NCBI GenBank assembly: GCA_050181375.1
Contig: JBFXDF010000079.1
Coordinates: 1 to 15,642, forward strand
Source of the DNA: DATARH01 sp050181375
GTDB lineage: Bacteria; Pseudomonadota; Alphaproteobacteria; ATCC43930; CGMCC-115725
Direction of reading: 5' to 3'
DNA: 15,642 nucleotides
Below, piece after piece: positions 6,759 to 14,924 of this stretch. Positions within the stretch are counted from its first letter, which is position 1. Every line of letters begins with the position of its first letter. The position numbers and the translations under genes were made by a program. A model generated the notes under the pieces. The model was not told the origin of the DNA. It searched no databases and saw only the letters and a program-made list of their open reading frames with translations.

Positions 6759-7109
6759 ATGCGACTTGCTGCTATCGCCTTCGCGGCCCTATCCGCCCTC
6801 GTCAACGCCCTGCCGTCCCGCGCCGAGGTACCTGACTCGGTCACCGCGTTGCTCGCTCCGAGCGTCGGCTATTTGCTTGCGCAAAGCGATCTGTGCGAAT
6901 GGGGCCTGACGGCGAAGATCGAAAAGACCTATCGCGATGCCTTCAAGACGATGGGGATGACAGCGGAACAGCAGGCGAGCGTCTGGTCCCAGGTCGCTGC
7001 GCGCCACCAGGCGCTGACCGAGCTGCCTGCCGAAACCAAGACGCGCATGAAAGCCGAGACCTGCACGCCGGAGAGCCGGGCGCGCGTCGAGACGAATCTC
7101 GCCAAATAA
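6759..7109 (+). CDS. Small exported protein of unknown function
   Basis: This 116-residue product starts with MRLAAIAFAALSALVNALPS-RA, a clear Sec signal peptide with likely cleavage after Ala22 (SRA|E). The mature part, about 94 residues, is helical and charged. It has two cysteines (Cys46 in SDLCEWG and Cys102 in ETCTPES) that could form a disulphide in the periplasm. I do not recognise the family. The ATG at 6759 is chosen because the signal peptide begins there; in-frame GTG 6750 and TTG 6747 are possible, and the nearby GGTGG (6749-6753) is only a weak ribosome-binding site. Codon use is in line with neighbours. The stop codon is 8 bp from the stop of the convergent RND pump gene. Confidence 0.7.
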   Translation: MRLAAIAFAALSALVNALPSRAEVPDSVTALLAPSVGYLLAQSDLCEWGLTAKIEKTYRDAFKTMGMTAEQQASVWSQVAARHQALTELPAETKTRMKAETCTPESRARVETNLAK

Positions 7110-7117
7110 TCCATCCC

Positions 7118-10100
7118 TCACTCGGCCGCCTTGGCGACGGGAACCGCCCGACGGCTTTTCTTGGCGGCGCGGTATTCGTCGAATTTCTGCAGCAGCACAA
7201 AAAACGACGGCACGAACAGCACCGCCAGACAGGTCGAGGCGATGATGCCGCTGAGCACGCTGATGCCGAGCGAGATGCGGCTCACCGCACCGGCGCCGGT
7301 CGCCAGGACCAGCGGCACGACGCCGAGACCGAACGCGAACGAGGTCATCAGGATCGGCCGGAACCGCATGCGCGACGCGTCGACCGCGGCCTCGAGAATG
7401 GGCTTGCCGTGCACCATCCTTCCCTCGCGGGCCATCTCGACGATCAGAATCCCGTTCTTGGCCGACAGCGCGATCATCAGAATGAGACCGATCTGCGTAT
7501 AGAGGTTGTTGGCGACTCCCAAACTGGTCAACGCAACGACCGGCCCGAGCAATGCCAGCGGGACCGCCGAGAGCACCGCAAGGGGCAGGATCCAGCTTTC
7601 ATACTGGCCGGCGAGGCAAAGATAAACCAGCAGGACCGACAGGCCGAACAGGTAATAGAGCTGATTACCGGTCAGCTTTTCCTGATACGACATCGCCGTC
7701 CACTGATAGCCGACATCGCTCGGCAATGTATTCTTTGCAATGTCTTCCATCGTGGTGATCGCCTGGCCGGAACTGACGCCGCGGGCAGGGGCGCCGATGA
7801 TCGTCGCCGACGGATAGAGATTGTAGAGGGTGACGAGCGACGGCCCGACCTCGGACCCCAGGCTGGCGACCGCGCCGAGCGGGACCATCTGGTTGTCGCG
7901 GCTGCGCACATAAAAATTCAGCAGGTCGTCGGGGCGCTGGCGGAATTTGGATTCCGCCTGGGTATAGACCTGCAGCGAAAGACCGAACTTGTTGAACTGG
8001 TTGACGTAGGTCGACCCGAGATAAGACGACAGCGCGGCGAACACGTCGCCAACCGATACACGCAAGGTTTCCGAGCGGGCCCGATCGACGGTAACCGTGA
8101 CCTGCGGCGAGCCGGGACTGAATGTGGTCAACACGCGCTGCAATTGCGGGTTCGCGGCGGCCTGCTGAAGCAGATGCTGGGTGACCTCGTTCAGCTTCGC
8201 ATAATCGAAGCTGCCGCCCAGCAATTCGAGCTGCATCTGCAAGCCGCCGGCATTGCCGATCCCCTGGATCGGCGGCGGCGGGACGATAAACAGCCTGCCG
8301 TCGGGCGCCGCGTCGAGCGCCTTCTGCAAATGCTCGGCGATCGAGATGATGTCGGTGTGGTTCGCCTTGCCGCGCTCGTCCCACGGCTTCAGCACGACAA
8401 AGCTTACCCCCATGTTGGGCAGGTCGGCGAAATTGTCGAGCGCGGACAGGCCCGAGATCGAGATGACATTCGCGACGCCCGGCGTGTCGAGCGCAATCTT
8501 TGTCGCGCTGTCGAGGGCGGCCGTCGTGCGCCCAAGAGCCGCGCCGTCGGGCAGCTGGGCCACCAGCATCAGGTATCCCTGGTCCTCGTTCGGGATAAAG
8601 GCGGTCGGCAGGCGCGCGATGCCCCACACGCCGACGCCAGACAGAACGACCCCGATCAGCACCATGAGGCCGCTGCGCCGGACCATCCGGCCGATCAGCC
8701 GGGCATAGGCGTTTTCACCCTTGTCGTAGACCCGGTTGAAGCCGCGATAAAACAGGTTGCGCTTTTCCGGCGGCACCGGCTCGCGCAGCCACAGCGCGCA
8801 TTGCGTCGGTTTCAACGTCATTGCGTTGACCGCGCTGATCAGCGCGGTCGCCGCGATCACCAGGGCAAACTGCGCGAACATCTGGCCGCTGAGGCCGGGA
8901 ACAAAGGCCGACGGCAGGAACACCGACATCAGCACCAGCGTAATGCCGATGATCGGCCCGAACAGCTCGTCCATCGCCTTTACCGCGGCGTCGTGGCTGG
9001 ACATTCCCTGTTCGATGTATTTCGACACGCCCTCGACGATCACGATCGCGTCGTCGACAACGATGCCGATCGCCATGATCAGCGCGAACAGGGTCGAGAG
9101 GTTGACCGTGTAGCCGAGCGCCGCCATGCCGGCGAAGGCGCCGATGATGGTGACCGGCACCGTCGTCGCCGGCACCAGCGTCGCGCGCAGATTCTGCAGG
9201 AAGACGAGAATGACGATCAGCACCAGCACGCCGGCCTGCCACAACGTCTTGTAGACCTCGTTGATCGAGTTCTTGATGAAGATCGTTGTGTTGTAGGGAA
9301 TGCCGAACTCCAAACCGGGCGGAAAGCGGCGCGACAATTCCTCCATTTTCGCCGCGACCACCTTGGCGACATCGATCGAGTTCGCGTCCGGCGTTTGATA
9401 AATCGCGATACCGGCGGCGGGTTTGCCGTTGAGCTTGAAGTCCTGCGAGTAGGTCTGCGCCCCCATTTCGATGCGGCCGACATCCCTGACGCGCACGAGG
9501 CGGCCACCCTGCGCGGTCTGGTCTTTGATGACGATATCGGCGAATTCGCCCGGATCGCTCAGCCGCGACACGATGTCGACGGTATATTGAAACGCCTGAT
9601 CCTTTGGCGCGGGCGGCATGCCGACCTGGCCCGCCGCGACTTCCTGGCTTTGCTGCCTGACCGCGTCGATCACGTCTTTCGGCACGAGTCCGAGCGTCTG
9701 CAGCTTCTGCGGGTCGAGCCAGATCCGCATCGAGTATTCGCCTGCCCCCATGACGAGAACATTGCCGACCCCCGGAAGGCGCGCCAGTTCGTTGACCAGG
9801 TTGATGGTGGCGTAGTTCCACAAATACAGCGCGTCGTATTTGTCGTCGGACGACGACAGCGTGACAAATTCCAGGATCGACGGCGATTTGGCGCGGATCG
9901 ACACGCCTTGCGCCTGCACCGCCTCCGGCAGCTGCGCCAGCGCGTTGTTGACCCGGTTCTGCACCAGGACCTGATCCATGTTCGGGTCGGAGCCGATCTC
10001 GAAGGTCACGGTCAGCGTGTAGGTGCCGTCATAGGCGCTGGTCGATTGCATGTAGAGCATGCCGGGGACGCCGTTGACCTGCAGCTCGATCGGCAGCGCG

Positions 10101-10285
10101 ACCGTATCGACCACGGTTTGGGCACTCGCGCCCGGATAGCGGGTGATCACCTGCACGGTGGGCGGCACGATGTTCGGGTACTGCGCGACCGGCAGGCGAA
10201 ACAGGCTGATTGCCCCGATCAGCACGAGAACGATCGCCAGCACATTGGCGAGTACCGGGTGCTCGATAAAGAATTTCGAGATCAT
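7118..10285 (-). CDS. RND multidrug efflux transporter, HAE1 (AcrB/MexB-like) inner-membrane pump
   Basis: At 1055 residues it is the usual size for the HAE1 family of proton-driven trimeric drug exporters. TM1 starts at MISKFFIEHPVLANVLAIVL. The periplasmic porter and docking regions occupy about 30-335 and 560-870. The proton-relay residues are conserved: Asp411-Asp412 in GIVVDDAIVIVE (TM4), Lys943 in SAKNGILIVE (TM10) and Arg974 in RMRFRPILMTS (TM11), equivalent to AcrB D407/D408, K940 and R971. The ATG overlaps the adaptor gene's TGA as ATGA, so translation is coupled. It is the last gene of an OMF-adaptor-pump operon. Substrates are likely amphiphilic compounds, but specificity cannot be read from the sequence. 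The end of the gene nearly touches the convergent small-protein gene. Confidence 0.97.
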   Translation of the reverse strand: MISKFFIEHPVLANVLAIVLVLIGAISLFRLPVAQYPNIVPPTVQVITRYPGASAQTVVDTVALPIELQVNGVPGMLYMQSTSAYDGTYTLTVTFEIGSDPNMDQVLVQNRVNNALAQLPEAVQAQGVSIRAKSPSILEFVTLSSSDDKYDALYLWNYATINLVNELARLPGVGNVLVMGAGEYSMRIWLDPQKLQTLGLVPKDVIDAVRQQSQEVAAGQVGMPPAPKDQAFQYTVDIVSRLSDPGEFADIVIKDQTAQGGRLVRVRDVGRIEMGAQTYSQDFKLNGKPAAGIAIYQTPDANSIDVAKVVAAKMEELSRRFPPGLEFGIPYNTTIFIKNSINEVYKTLWQAGVLVLIVILVFLQNLRATLVPATTVPVTIIGAFAGMAALGYTVNLSTLFALIMAIGIVVDDAIVIVEGVSKYIEQGMSSHDAAVKAMDELFGPIIGITLVLMSVFLPSAFVPGLSGQMFAQFALVIAATALISAVNAMTLKPTQCALWLREPVPPEKRNLFYRGFNRVYDKGENAYARLIGRMVRRSGLMVLIGVVLSGVGVWGIARLPTAFIPNEDQGYLMLVAQLPDGAALGRTTAALDSATKIALDTPGVANVISISGLSALDNFADLPNMGVSFVVLKPWDERGKANHTDIISIAEHLQKALDAAPDGRLFIVPPPPIQGIGNAGGLQMQLELLGGSFDYAKLNEVTQHLLQQAAANPQLQRVLTTFSPGSPQVTVTVDRARSETLRVSVGDVFAALSSYLGSTYVNQFNKFGLSLQVYTQAESKFRQRPDDLLNFYVRSRDNQMVPLGAVASLGSEVGPSLVTLYNLYPSATIIGAPARGVSSGQAITTMEDIAKNTLPSDVGYQWTAMSYQEKLTGNQLYYLFGLSVLLVYLCLAGQYESWILPLAVLSAVPLALLGPVVALTSLGVANNLYTQIGLILMIALSAKNGILIVEMAREGRMVHGKPILEAAVDASRMRFRPILMTSFAFGLGVVPLVLATGAGAVSRISLGISVLSGIIASTCLAVLFVPSFFVLLQKFDEYRAAKKSRRAVPVAKAAE

Positions 10286-11496
10286 TGCTGGGTACCCGGC
10301 GGCGCTATCGCGGTCAGCTGCGGCACGACCTTAGCGCCGGGGCTCGTCCGCCACAATTCTCCGACGACGACCCGATCGTCGGCGTTGAGCCCAGAGGTGA
10401 TCGCGCGCAGACCGCGAAACAGCTCGCCGAGCTGAACATAGCGCTTTTCGACGATGTTGCTGCTGTTGACGACGAGCAGGTAACGGCCGCCTTGATCCTC
10501 CTGCAGCGCCCGGTCCGGCACGAGCAACGCGTTGCGCGCGCCGCGCTCCATCGGCAGGCGGATGCGCACGAAGAAGCCCGGCAGCAGATCGCGGTTCGGG
10601 TTCGCGAGCACGCCGCGCAGCAGCATTGTTCCGGTCGCCGGGTCGATCCCGGGCGAGACGTATTCGAGCGTCCCGTGAAGCGAGAAATTGCCCTCGTCCT
10701 TGAGGCTTACGTCGATCGGCACCTTCAGCAGCTGGGCGAGATTGAGCCGCTGCTGGTTGAGGTTGGCCCGGATTTTCAAGACATCCTGTTCGCTCAGATT
10801 GGCGACAACGTAGATCGGGTCGAGCTGCACGATTTCCGCGAGAGCCGCCTGCTGGCCCGCTCCCCCGACGACGTTGCCGGGGTCGATCAGCGCCTTGCCC
10901 ATCTGGCCGGTGAACGGCGCCCGGACCTCGGTATAGCCGAGGTTCAGCTTTGCCAGGGTGACCTGGGCCTCGGCGTTGAGCAGCTTGGCTTCCGCCGATG
11001 CCTGCTCGTACACCCAATGATCGACCTCGACCTGCGCGGCGGCCTCTTTCTTTACCAGGGCCTTGTAGCGCGCCACCTCGGTACGGGCGTAGACGAGCGC
11101 CGCCTTCGCCCCCATCACCTGCGATTGCGCCTGAAGCAGCTGCGCCTTGTATTGATCCTGCTGGACCTTGAACAGCAGATCGCCTTCCTTGACAAAAGCG
11201 CCGTCATGGAAGCGCTGTTCCTCCAGATAACCCTCGACGCGCGCGATGAGCTTTACCGACCTGACCGACTGCGCGTTGCCGGTCAGCTCGACGTAATTCG
11301 TCACCGCCTCGGTTTGCGGCTTGATCACCGGTATCGTCGGCGGCGCGCCGTTGGTCTGAGCGCGCGCCGGAACGAGCGCCGCGGCTTGGATCAGGAGGGC
11401 CGCCAAAAGGATGCCGCGCGGCGAGAACCCCGCGCGTCTGCATCCGGCCCGCGCGTCACGATCATCCCGCGTCACGATCGCATCCTGAATTTTCAC
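10282..11496 (-). CDS. RND efflux periplasmic adaptor (membrane fusion protein)
   Basis: This 404-residue adaptor links the RND pump to the outer-membrane channel. A signal peptide (hydrophobic core about 28-42, cleavage after ARA at residue 46) has no lipobox cysteine, so the protein is not a lipoprotein, unlike AcrA. The split lipoyl-like domain begins VKLIARVEGYLEE and GAFVKEGDLLFKV, followed by an alpha-hairpin (about 110-175), the closing lipoyl half YTEVRAPFTGQMGKALIDPGN, a beta-barrel and a C-terminal membrane-proximal domain. The start is GTG at 11496, preceded by GAGGA that overlaps the upstream gene's TGA. A second in-frame GTG at 11475 with AGGA upstream would give a shorter, more ordinary n-region and is an alternative. 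Confidence 0.94.
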   Translation of the reverse strand: MKIQDAIVTRDDRDARAGCRRAGFSPRGILLAALLIQAAALVPARAQTNGAPPTIPVIKPQTEAVTNYVELTGNAQSVRSVKLIARVEGYLEEQRFHDGAFVKEGDLLFKVQQDQYKAQLLQAQSQVMGAKAALVYARTEVARYKALVKKEAAAQVEVDHWVYEQASAEAKLLNAEAQVTLAKLNLGYTEVRAPFTGQMGKALIDPGNVVGGAGQQAALAEIVQLDPIYVVANLSEQDVLKIRANLNQQRLNLAQLLKVPIDVSLKDEGNFSLHGTLEYVSPGIDPATGTMLLRGVLANPNRDLLPGFFVRIRLPMERGARNALLVPDRALQEDQGGRYLLVVNSSNIVEKRYVQLGELFRGLRAITSGLNADDRVVVGELWRTSPGAKVVPQLTAIAPPGTQQ

Positions 11497-11505
11497 GATC
11501 AGTCC

Positions 11506-13083
11506 TCACCATACCGGCGGCCGCACCGTCGGACCGATGTCCTCGGACGACGGCAGGCCCGGCGCCGCCGGTTGCGGTTGTCCGAGAGGCGGGAGCACAT
11601 TGCCGTAATTGGTCCGCTGGCGCATTTCCTCGCGCGTCGCGGGCGGCACGAAATCGTTGCCTTCGCGAATCTGCCAGCCGCCGCCGAGCGCCCGGAACAC
11701 CATGGCCAGGCCCCTTGAAACATTGCCTTCGGCAACGGCGAGGTCGTTCTGCGCGGTATAGAGGTTCTGCTCGGCGGTCAGCACGGTGGTGAAATCGCGC
11801 GTGCCCAGATTGAATTCGATCAGCGCGATCTCGAGCGCCGACAGCGCGGCGGCGACGCTTTTGCGAAGATAGGCGACCTGCCTTTGCGAGTTGTAGAACA
11901 GGGCGAGGCCGTCCTCGACCTCCTTTTGCGCTTTCAGCACCGTGTTCTGGTAATCGACCAGCAAACCCTGCAATCTCGCGTCCTGAACGCGCACCGTATT
12001 TGTGATCTGGCCGTAATTGAGAATGTTCCAGGTAAAGGACGGCCCGAAACCGAACGCGATGCCCTTGCCGGTGAACATGTCGGCGAGCGTTGACGCGTGT
12101 ATCGTGCTGGAGGCGGCGCCGAACGAGCCGGTCAGGCTGAAGGCCGGGAAGAGGTCCGCCTCGGCGATGCCGATCTGGGCGCTCTGCGCCGCGGCCGCGA
12201 GTTCCGCGGCGCGAATGTCGGGTCGGCGGCGCACGAGATCGGCCGGAATGCCGACGGCGACCGTGCTGGGAGGGACCGGGATCCCCTTCGATCCGGCGAG
12301 CAGCCGGTCAAGCGATTCGGGCGGCATTCCCAACAGAACCCGCAACGCGTTGAGGCCCTGCTCGAGCTGGGTCTGCAATTGCGGGATCGCGGACTCGGTC
12401 TGGCCGAGGACGTTCTCCGCCTGGTAAACGGAGAGCTTGCTGGCGATGCCGCCGGTGAACCGTGCCTCGGCGATGGCCAGTGCCTTCTTCTGTTTGACGA
12501 CGTTTTCGCGAGCGATCTCGATCTGCCGCTGCGTCGTGCGGATGCCGATATAGGTCGTCGTCACGTCGCCGAGCAGGGTTACGAGCACGTCGTCGTAGGT
12601 GGCGATCGACGCGAGATAGGCGGCATCGGCCGACTCGACGCCGCGGCGGAACTTGCCCCAGAAATCGAGTTCCCAGAAAACCGCGGCCCCGAGCGTGTCG
12701 CGCCAGAAATAGCGCTGGGAGAACGGGGCCGAAAACGGATCGGTGCGGCTTTCCCCGAAATAGGTGAGGCCTCCCGTCGCCTGCTGCGATTGCGGATAGA
12801 ACTCGCCGATCGCCACGCCGAGCGCGGCGCGCGCCGCGATCACTCGGGTGCCGGCGCTGAGCAGGGTCAGGTTTTGCGCGTAGGCGAGGTCGATCAGCTG
12901 GTTCAGCACCGGATCGTTAAAAGCAAACCACCAGCTGCGATAATCCCCGCTGCCGGCGAGAATCGGGCCTCCTTCCTTGAGGAACCTTTCCGCGACGGGA
13001 GCAATCGGCTTCTGGAAATCGGGGCCGACCATGCACGCCGCCAGCGGTGCCATGATAATAGCCGCCAGGGCGCGCGTACTCAT
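11506..13083 (-). CDS. Outer-membrane efflux lipoprotein (TolC-like, NodT/OprM family)
   Basis: This 525-residue trimeric outer-membrane channel protein belongs to the NodT family. The N-terminus MSTRALAAIIMAPLAAC is a lipoprotein signal peptide with lipobox LAAC (acylated Cys17), followed by the canonical VGPDFQKP. Two OEP repeats follow, with FWELDFWGKFRRGVESA and IPADLVRRRPDIRAAE as typical motifs and FNLGTRDFTTVLTAEQNLYTAQ in the second repeat. An extended Pro-rich C-terminal tail ends the protein. The ATG at 13083 is chosen because it gives the proper lipoprotein signal. A longer frame starting at TTG 13164 would add 27 residues before the signal and overlap the candidate -10 element. 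It is the first gene of the pump operon, with 9 bp to the adaptor gene. Confidence 0.95.
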   Translation of the reverse strand: MSTRALAAIIMAPLAACMVGPDFQKPIAPVAERFLKEGGPILAGSGDYRSWWFAFNDPVLNQLIDLAYAQNLTLLSAGTRVIAARAALGVAIGEFYPQSQQATGGLTYFGESRTDPFSAPFSQRYFWRDTLGAAVFWELDFWGKFRRGVESADAAYLASIATYDDVLVTLLGDVTTTYIGIRTTQRQIEIARENVVKQKKALAIAEARFTGGIASKLSVYQAENVLGQTESAIPQLQTQLEQGLNALRVLLGMPPESLDRLLAGSKGIPVPPSTVAVGIPADLVRRRPDIRAAELAAAAQSAQIGIAEADLFPAFSLTGSFGAASSTIHASTLADMFTGKGIAFGFGPSFTWNILNYGQITNTVRVQDARLQGLLVDYQNTVLKAQKEVEDGLALFYNSQRQVAYLRKSVAAALSALEIALIEFNLGTRDFTTVLTAEQNLYTAQNDLAVAEGNVSRGLAMVFRALGGGWQIREGNDFVPPATREEMRQRTNYGNVLPPLGQPQPAAPGLPSSEDIGPTVRPPVW

Positions 13084-13237
13084 GGACGCGCGCCCGCTGG
13101 CAGCCGAACGAAATCGCACCACGGGCCTCGCCGAGCCGTCTCCCCAACCGGAGGTTTTAGACAAGCAAGCGGCGCGTCAAGTCCCTTTTTTAACGCGGAT
13201 CAACTACTTTGCGGGCGAGTTAAAACCGCGCCGGGTT
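13084..13237 (-). promoter_or_regulatory. Leader region and candidate promoter of the RND operon
   Basis: This 154 bp AT-enriched gap lies upstream of the outer-membrane factor gene. On the minus strand TTGACG (13180-13175) is followed, after a short 15 bp spacer, by TAAAAC (13159-13154), a suboptimal sigma70-like promoter. It would leave an mRNA leader of roughly 65 bases. No local regulator gene or clear operator palindrome is present. Confidence 0.35.
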
Positions 13238-13240
13238 TTA
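13221..13240 (-). terminator. Possible weak terminator after mtnP
   Basis: A 7 bp perfect inverted repeat, TAAAACC (13221-13227) and GGTTTTA (13234-13240), with a 6 nt GC loop overlaps the mtnP stop codon. Reading leftwards it ends in GGTTTTAA, so the U-run is inside the stem and no long U-tract follows. It could be a weak or bidirectional terminator separating the respiratory cluster from the pump operon. Confidence 0.35.
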
Positions 13241-14116
13241 TTTCCCGCTGAGAACGCGGCCCGCGACGGCGTCGAGACGGCCCAGCAACTCGCGGTCGCG
13301 GCTTTCGGGAGCGGTGATCAGGGCGTTGTCGAGCGCGCGGTCGCATCCCTGGCGGCACGGCCCGGAATGGCGCGCCAGCAGCGGGACAACCGCGCGGACC
13401 AGGGCGCGGGCGCGCGCGGCGTTGGCGTCGAGCATCGACAGGATTATCTCGACCGTGACGTCCTCGTGGAGGGGATGCCAGCAATCGTAGTCGCTGACCA
13501 TCGCGACGGTGGCGTAGCAAATCTCGGCCTCGCGGGCGAGCTTGGCCTCCGGCATGTTGGTCATCCCGATCACGTCGCAGCGCCAGGCGCGGTAGAGCTC
13601 GCTCTCCGCCAGCGTCGAGAATTGCGGGCCCTCGATAACGAGATAGGCGCCGCCGCGCTTAACCGGTGCGCCGACGGTTGAGGCCGCGGCGGCGACCGCG
13701 TCGCCGACCCGGCCGCAGACCGGACGCGCCATCGAGACATGCGCGACGCAGCCCGGCCCAAAAAAGCTTTTGTCGCGGGCGAAGGTACGATCGACGAACT
13801 GATCGACCACGACAAAATCGCCGGGCGCGAAATCCTCGCGCAAGCTGCCCACCGCCGATAACGAAACGATGTCGGTGACGCCGCAGCGCTTCAGAGCGTC
13901 GATATTGGCGCGAAAGTTGATCGCGGAGGGCGGCAAGACGTGGCCGCGGCCGTGCCGCGGCAGAAACACGATCTTCTGCCCGTCGAGCGTACCGAAACAG
14001 AATTCGTCCGAGGTCGCGCCGAACGGGCTTTCAACCCGGCGCCAGGCGACATCGGAGAGGCCGTCGATCCGGTAAAGCCCGCTGCCGCCGATAATGCCAA
14101 CGACGCGGTCGGTCAT
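13238..14116 (-). CDS. mtnP: S-methyl-5'-thioadenosine phosphorylase
   Basis: This 292-residue enzyme cleaves 5'-methylthioadenosine with phosphate to adenine and 5-methylthioribose-1-phosphate (methionine salvage). It belongs to the PNP/MTAP phosphorylase family. Visible motifs are the phosphate loop GGSG (10-13), RHGRGH (54-59), SAVGSL (87-92), EGPQFST (162-168), MTNMPEAKLAREAEICYATV (185-204) and the base-recognition SDYDCWH (208-214), whose Asp residues favour adenine-type purines. Length matches the family. The ATG has a GAGG ribosome-binding site. It lies 27 bp after the cytochrome c1 gene on the same strand and is probably co-transcribed, a linkage common in Alphaproteobacteria, where an adenine phosphoribosyltransferase gene often follows. 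That gene is not present next to it here. Confidence 0.96.
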   Translation of the reverse strand: MTDRVVGIIGGSGLYRIDGLSDVAWRRVESPFGATSDEFCFGTLDGQKIVFLPRHGRGHVLPPSAINFRANIDALKRCGVTDIVSLSAVGSLREDFAPGDFVVVDQFVDRTFARDKSFFGPGCVAHVSMARPVCGRVGDAVAAAASTVGAPVKRGGAYLVIEGPQFSTLAESELYRAWRCDVIGMTNMPEAKLAREAEICYATVAMVSDYDCWHPLHEDVTVEIILSMLDANAARARALVRAVVPLLARHSGPCRQGCDRALDNALITAPESRDRELLGRLDAVAGRVLSGK

Positions 14117-14143
14117 GCTCGGACCTCGTGCCGCCGGCCCCGG

Positions 14144-14923
14144 TCAGTGGCGGATGCGCGACCAGATCTTACGCTTCGCGGCGTAGAACACACCGGTCGT
14201 GACCAACAGGAACAGCATGACCTTGAAGCCGGTGCGATGCCGCACGTCGAGGTTCGGCTCCGCCGCCCACATCAGAAACGACGCGACGTCGTGCGCCATC
14301 TGCGGGACCGTGGCCGGGGTCTTATCGGCGAACGTGACCTGATCCGGGCTGAGCGGCGGCGGCATCTTGATCTGATGACCGGGGAAGTAGGCGTTGTAGT
14401 GCATCCCCTCCATCACGTGGAAATTTGCCGGCGGCTCCACATACCCGTTGAGGATCGCATAGACGTAATCGGGACCCCCCTCGCGCGCTTTCGCGATCAG
14501 CGACAGGTCGGGCGGCAAGGCCCCATTGTTGGCGGCGCGGGCGGCCTGGTCGTTCGGGAAAGGACCCGGAATACGGTCGGATGGCCGCGCCGGGCGCTGG
14601 AACATCTGGCCGGTGTCGTTCGGCCCGTCGGTCACCTGTTGCGGCCAAGAAGCGGCGATGCCCTTGATCTGGTCTTCGGTATAGCCGAGTGCGGCGAGGT
14701 CGCGGAACGAGACGTACTGCAGGTGGTGGCAGGCTGAGCAAACCTCCTTGTACACCTGGAACCCGCGTTGCAGCGAGGCCTGGTCGAAGGTGCCGAACAC
14801 GCCATCGAAGGACCAGTGCTGGCTCGGCGGCTCAGGCGCCGCTTCCTGGGCGAGGGCCGGGCCGATGAAGCCACTGGACAGGACGAGCGAGGCAACGAGG
14901 GCGCCGATCGCGAATGTTCGCAT
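14144..14923 (-). CDS. petC: Cytochrome c1 of the cytochrome bc1 complex
   Basis: This 259-residue subunit of ubiquinol-cytochrome c reductase passes electrons from the Rieske protein to cytochrome c. A cleavable signal peptide (1-25, cut at ALA|Q) precedes the heme-attachment motif CSACH (Cys62, Cys65, His66). The sixth ligand is Met187 in HQIKMPPPL, within the conserved YNAYFPGHQIKMPPPL block. A single C-terminal membrane anchor spans about 233-249 (GFKVMLFLLVTTGVFYA) and ends in a basic tail. The start at 14923 is one base after the cytochrome b stop (TGACATG), with GGAGAGGG upstream inside the cytochrome b gene, so the two are translationally coupled. Longer in-frame extensions would overlap cytochrome b and spoil the signal peptide. 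Confidence 0.97.
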   Translation of the reverse strand: MRTFAIGALVASLVLSSGFIGPALAQEAAPEPPSQHWSFDGVFGTFDQASLQRGFQVYKEVCSACHHLQYVSFRDLAALGYTEDQIKGIAASWPQQVTDGPNDTGQMFQRPARPSDRIPGPFPNDQAARAANNGALPPDLSLIAKAREGGPDYVYAILNGYVEPPANFHVMEGMHYNAYFPGHQIKMPPPLSPDQVTFADKTPATVPQMAHDVASFLMWAAEPNLDVRHRTGFKVMLFLLVTTGVFYAAKRKIWSRIRH

Positions 14924-14924
14924 G

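Noticed and set aside
6893..10435. 1180-codon open frame on the plus strand opposite the RND pump and adaptor
   Set aside because: It is the antisense shadow of a GC-rich gene: composition is dominated by Arg, Asp, His and Gln, no domain is recognisable, and the opposite strand encodes a clearly conserved RND protein.
10285..11718. 477-codon plus-strand open frame opposite the adaptor gene
   Set aside because: It is antisense to a well-supported membrane fusion protein, with Arg-rich composition and no recognisable fold.
12097..13251. 384-codon plus-strand open frame opposite the outer-membrane factor gene
   Set aside because: It is antisense to a conserved OEP family lipoprotein, with no motif or ribosome-binding site.
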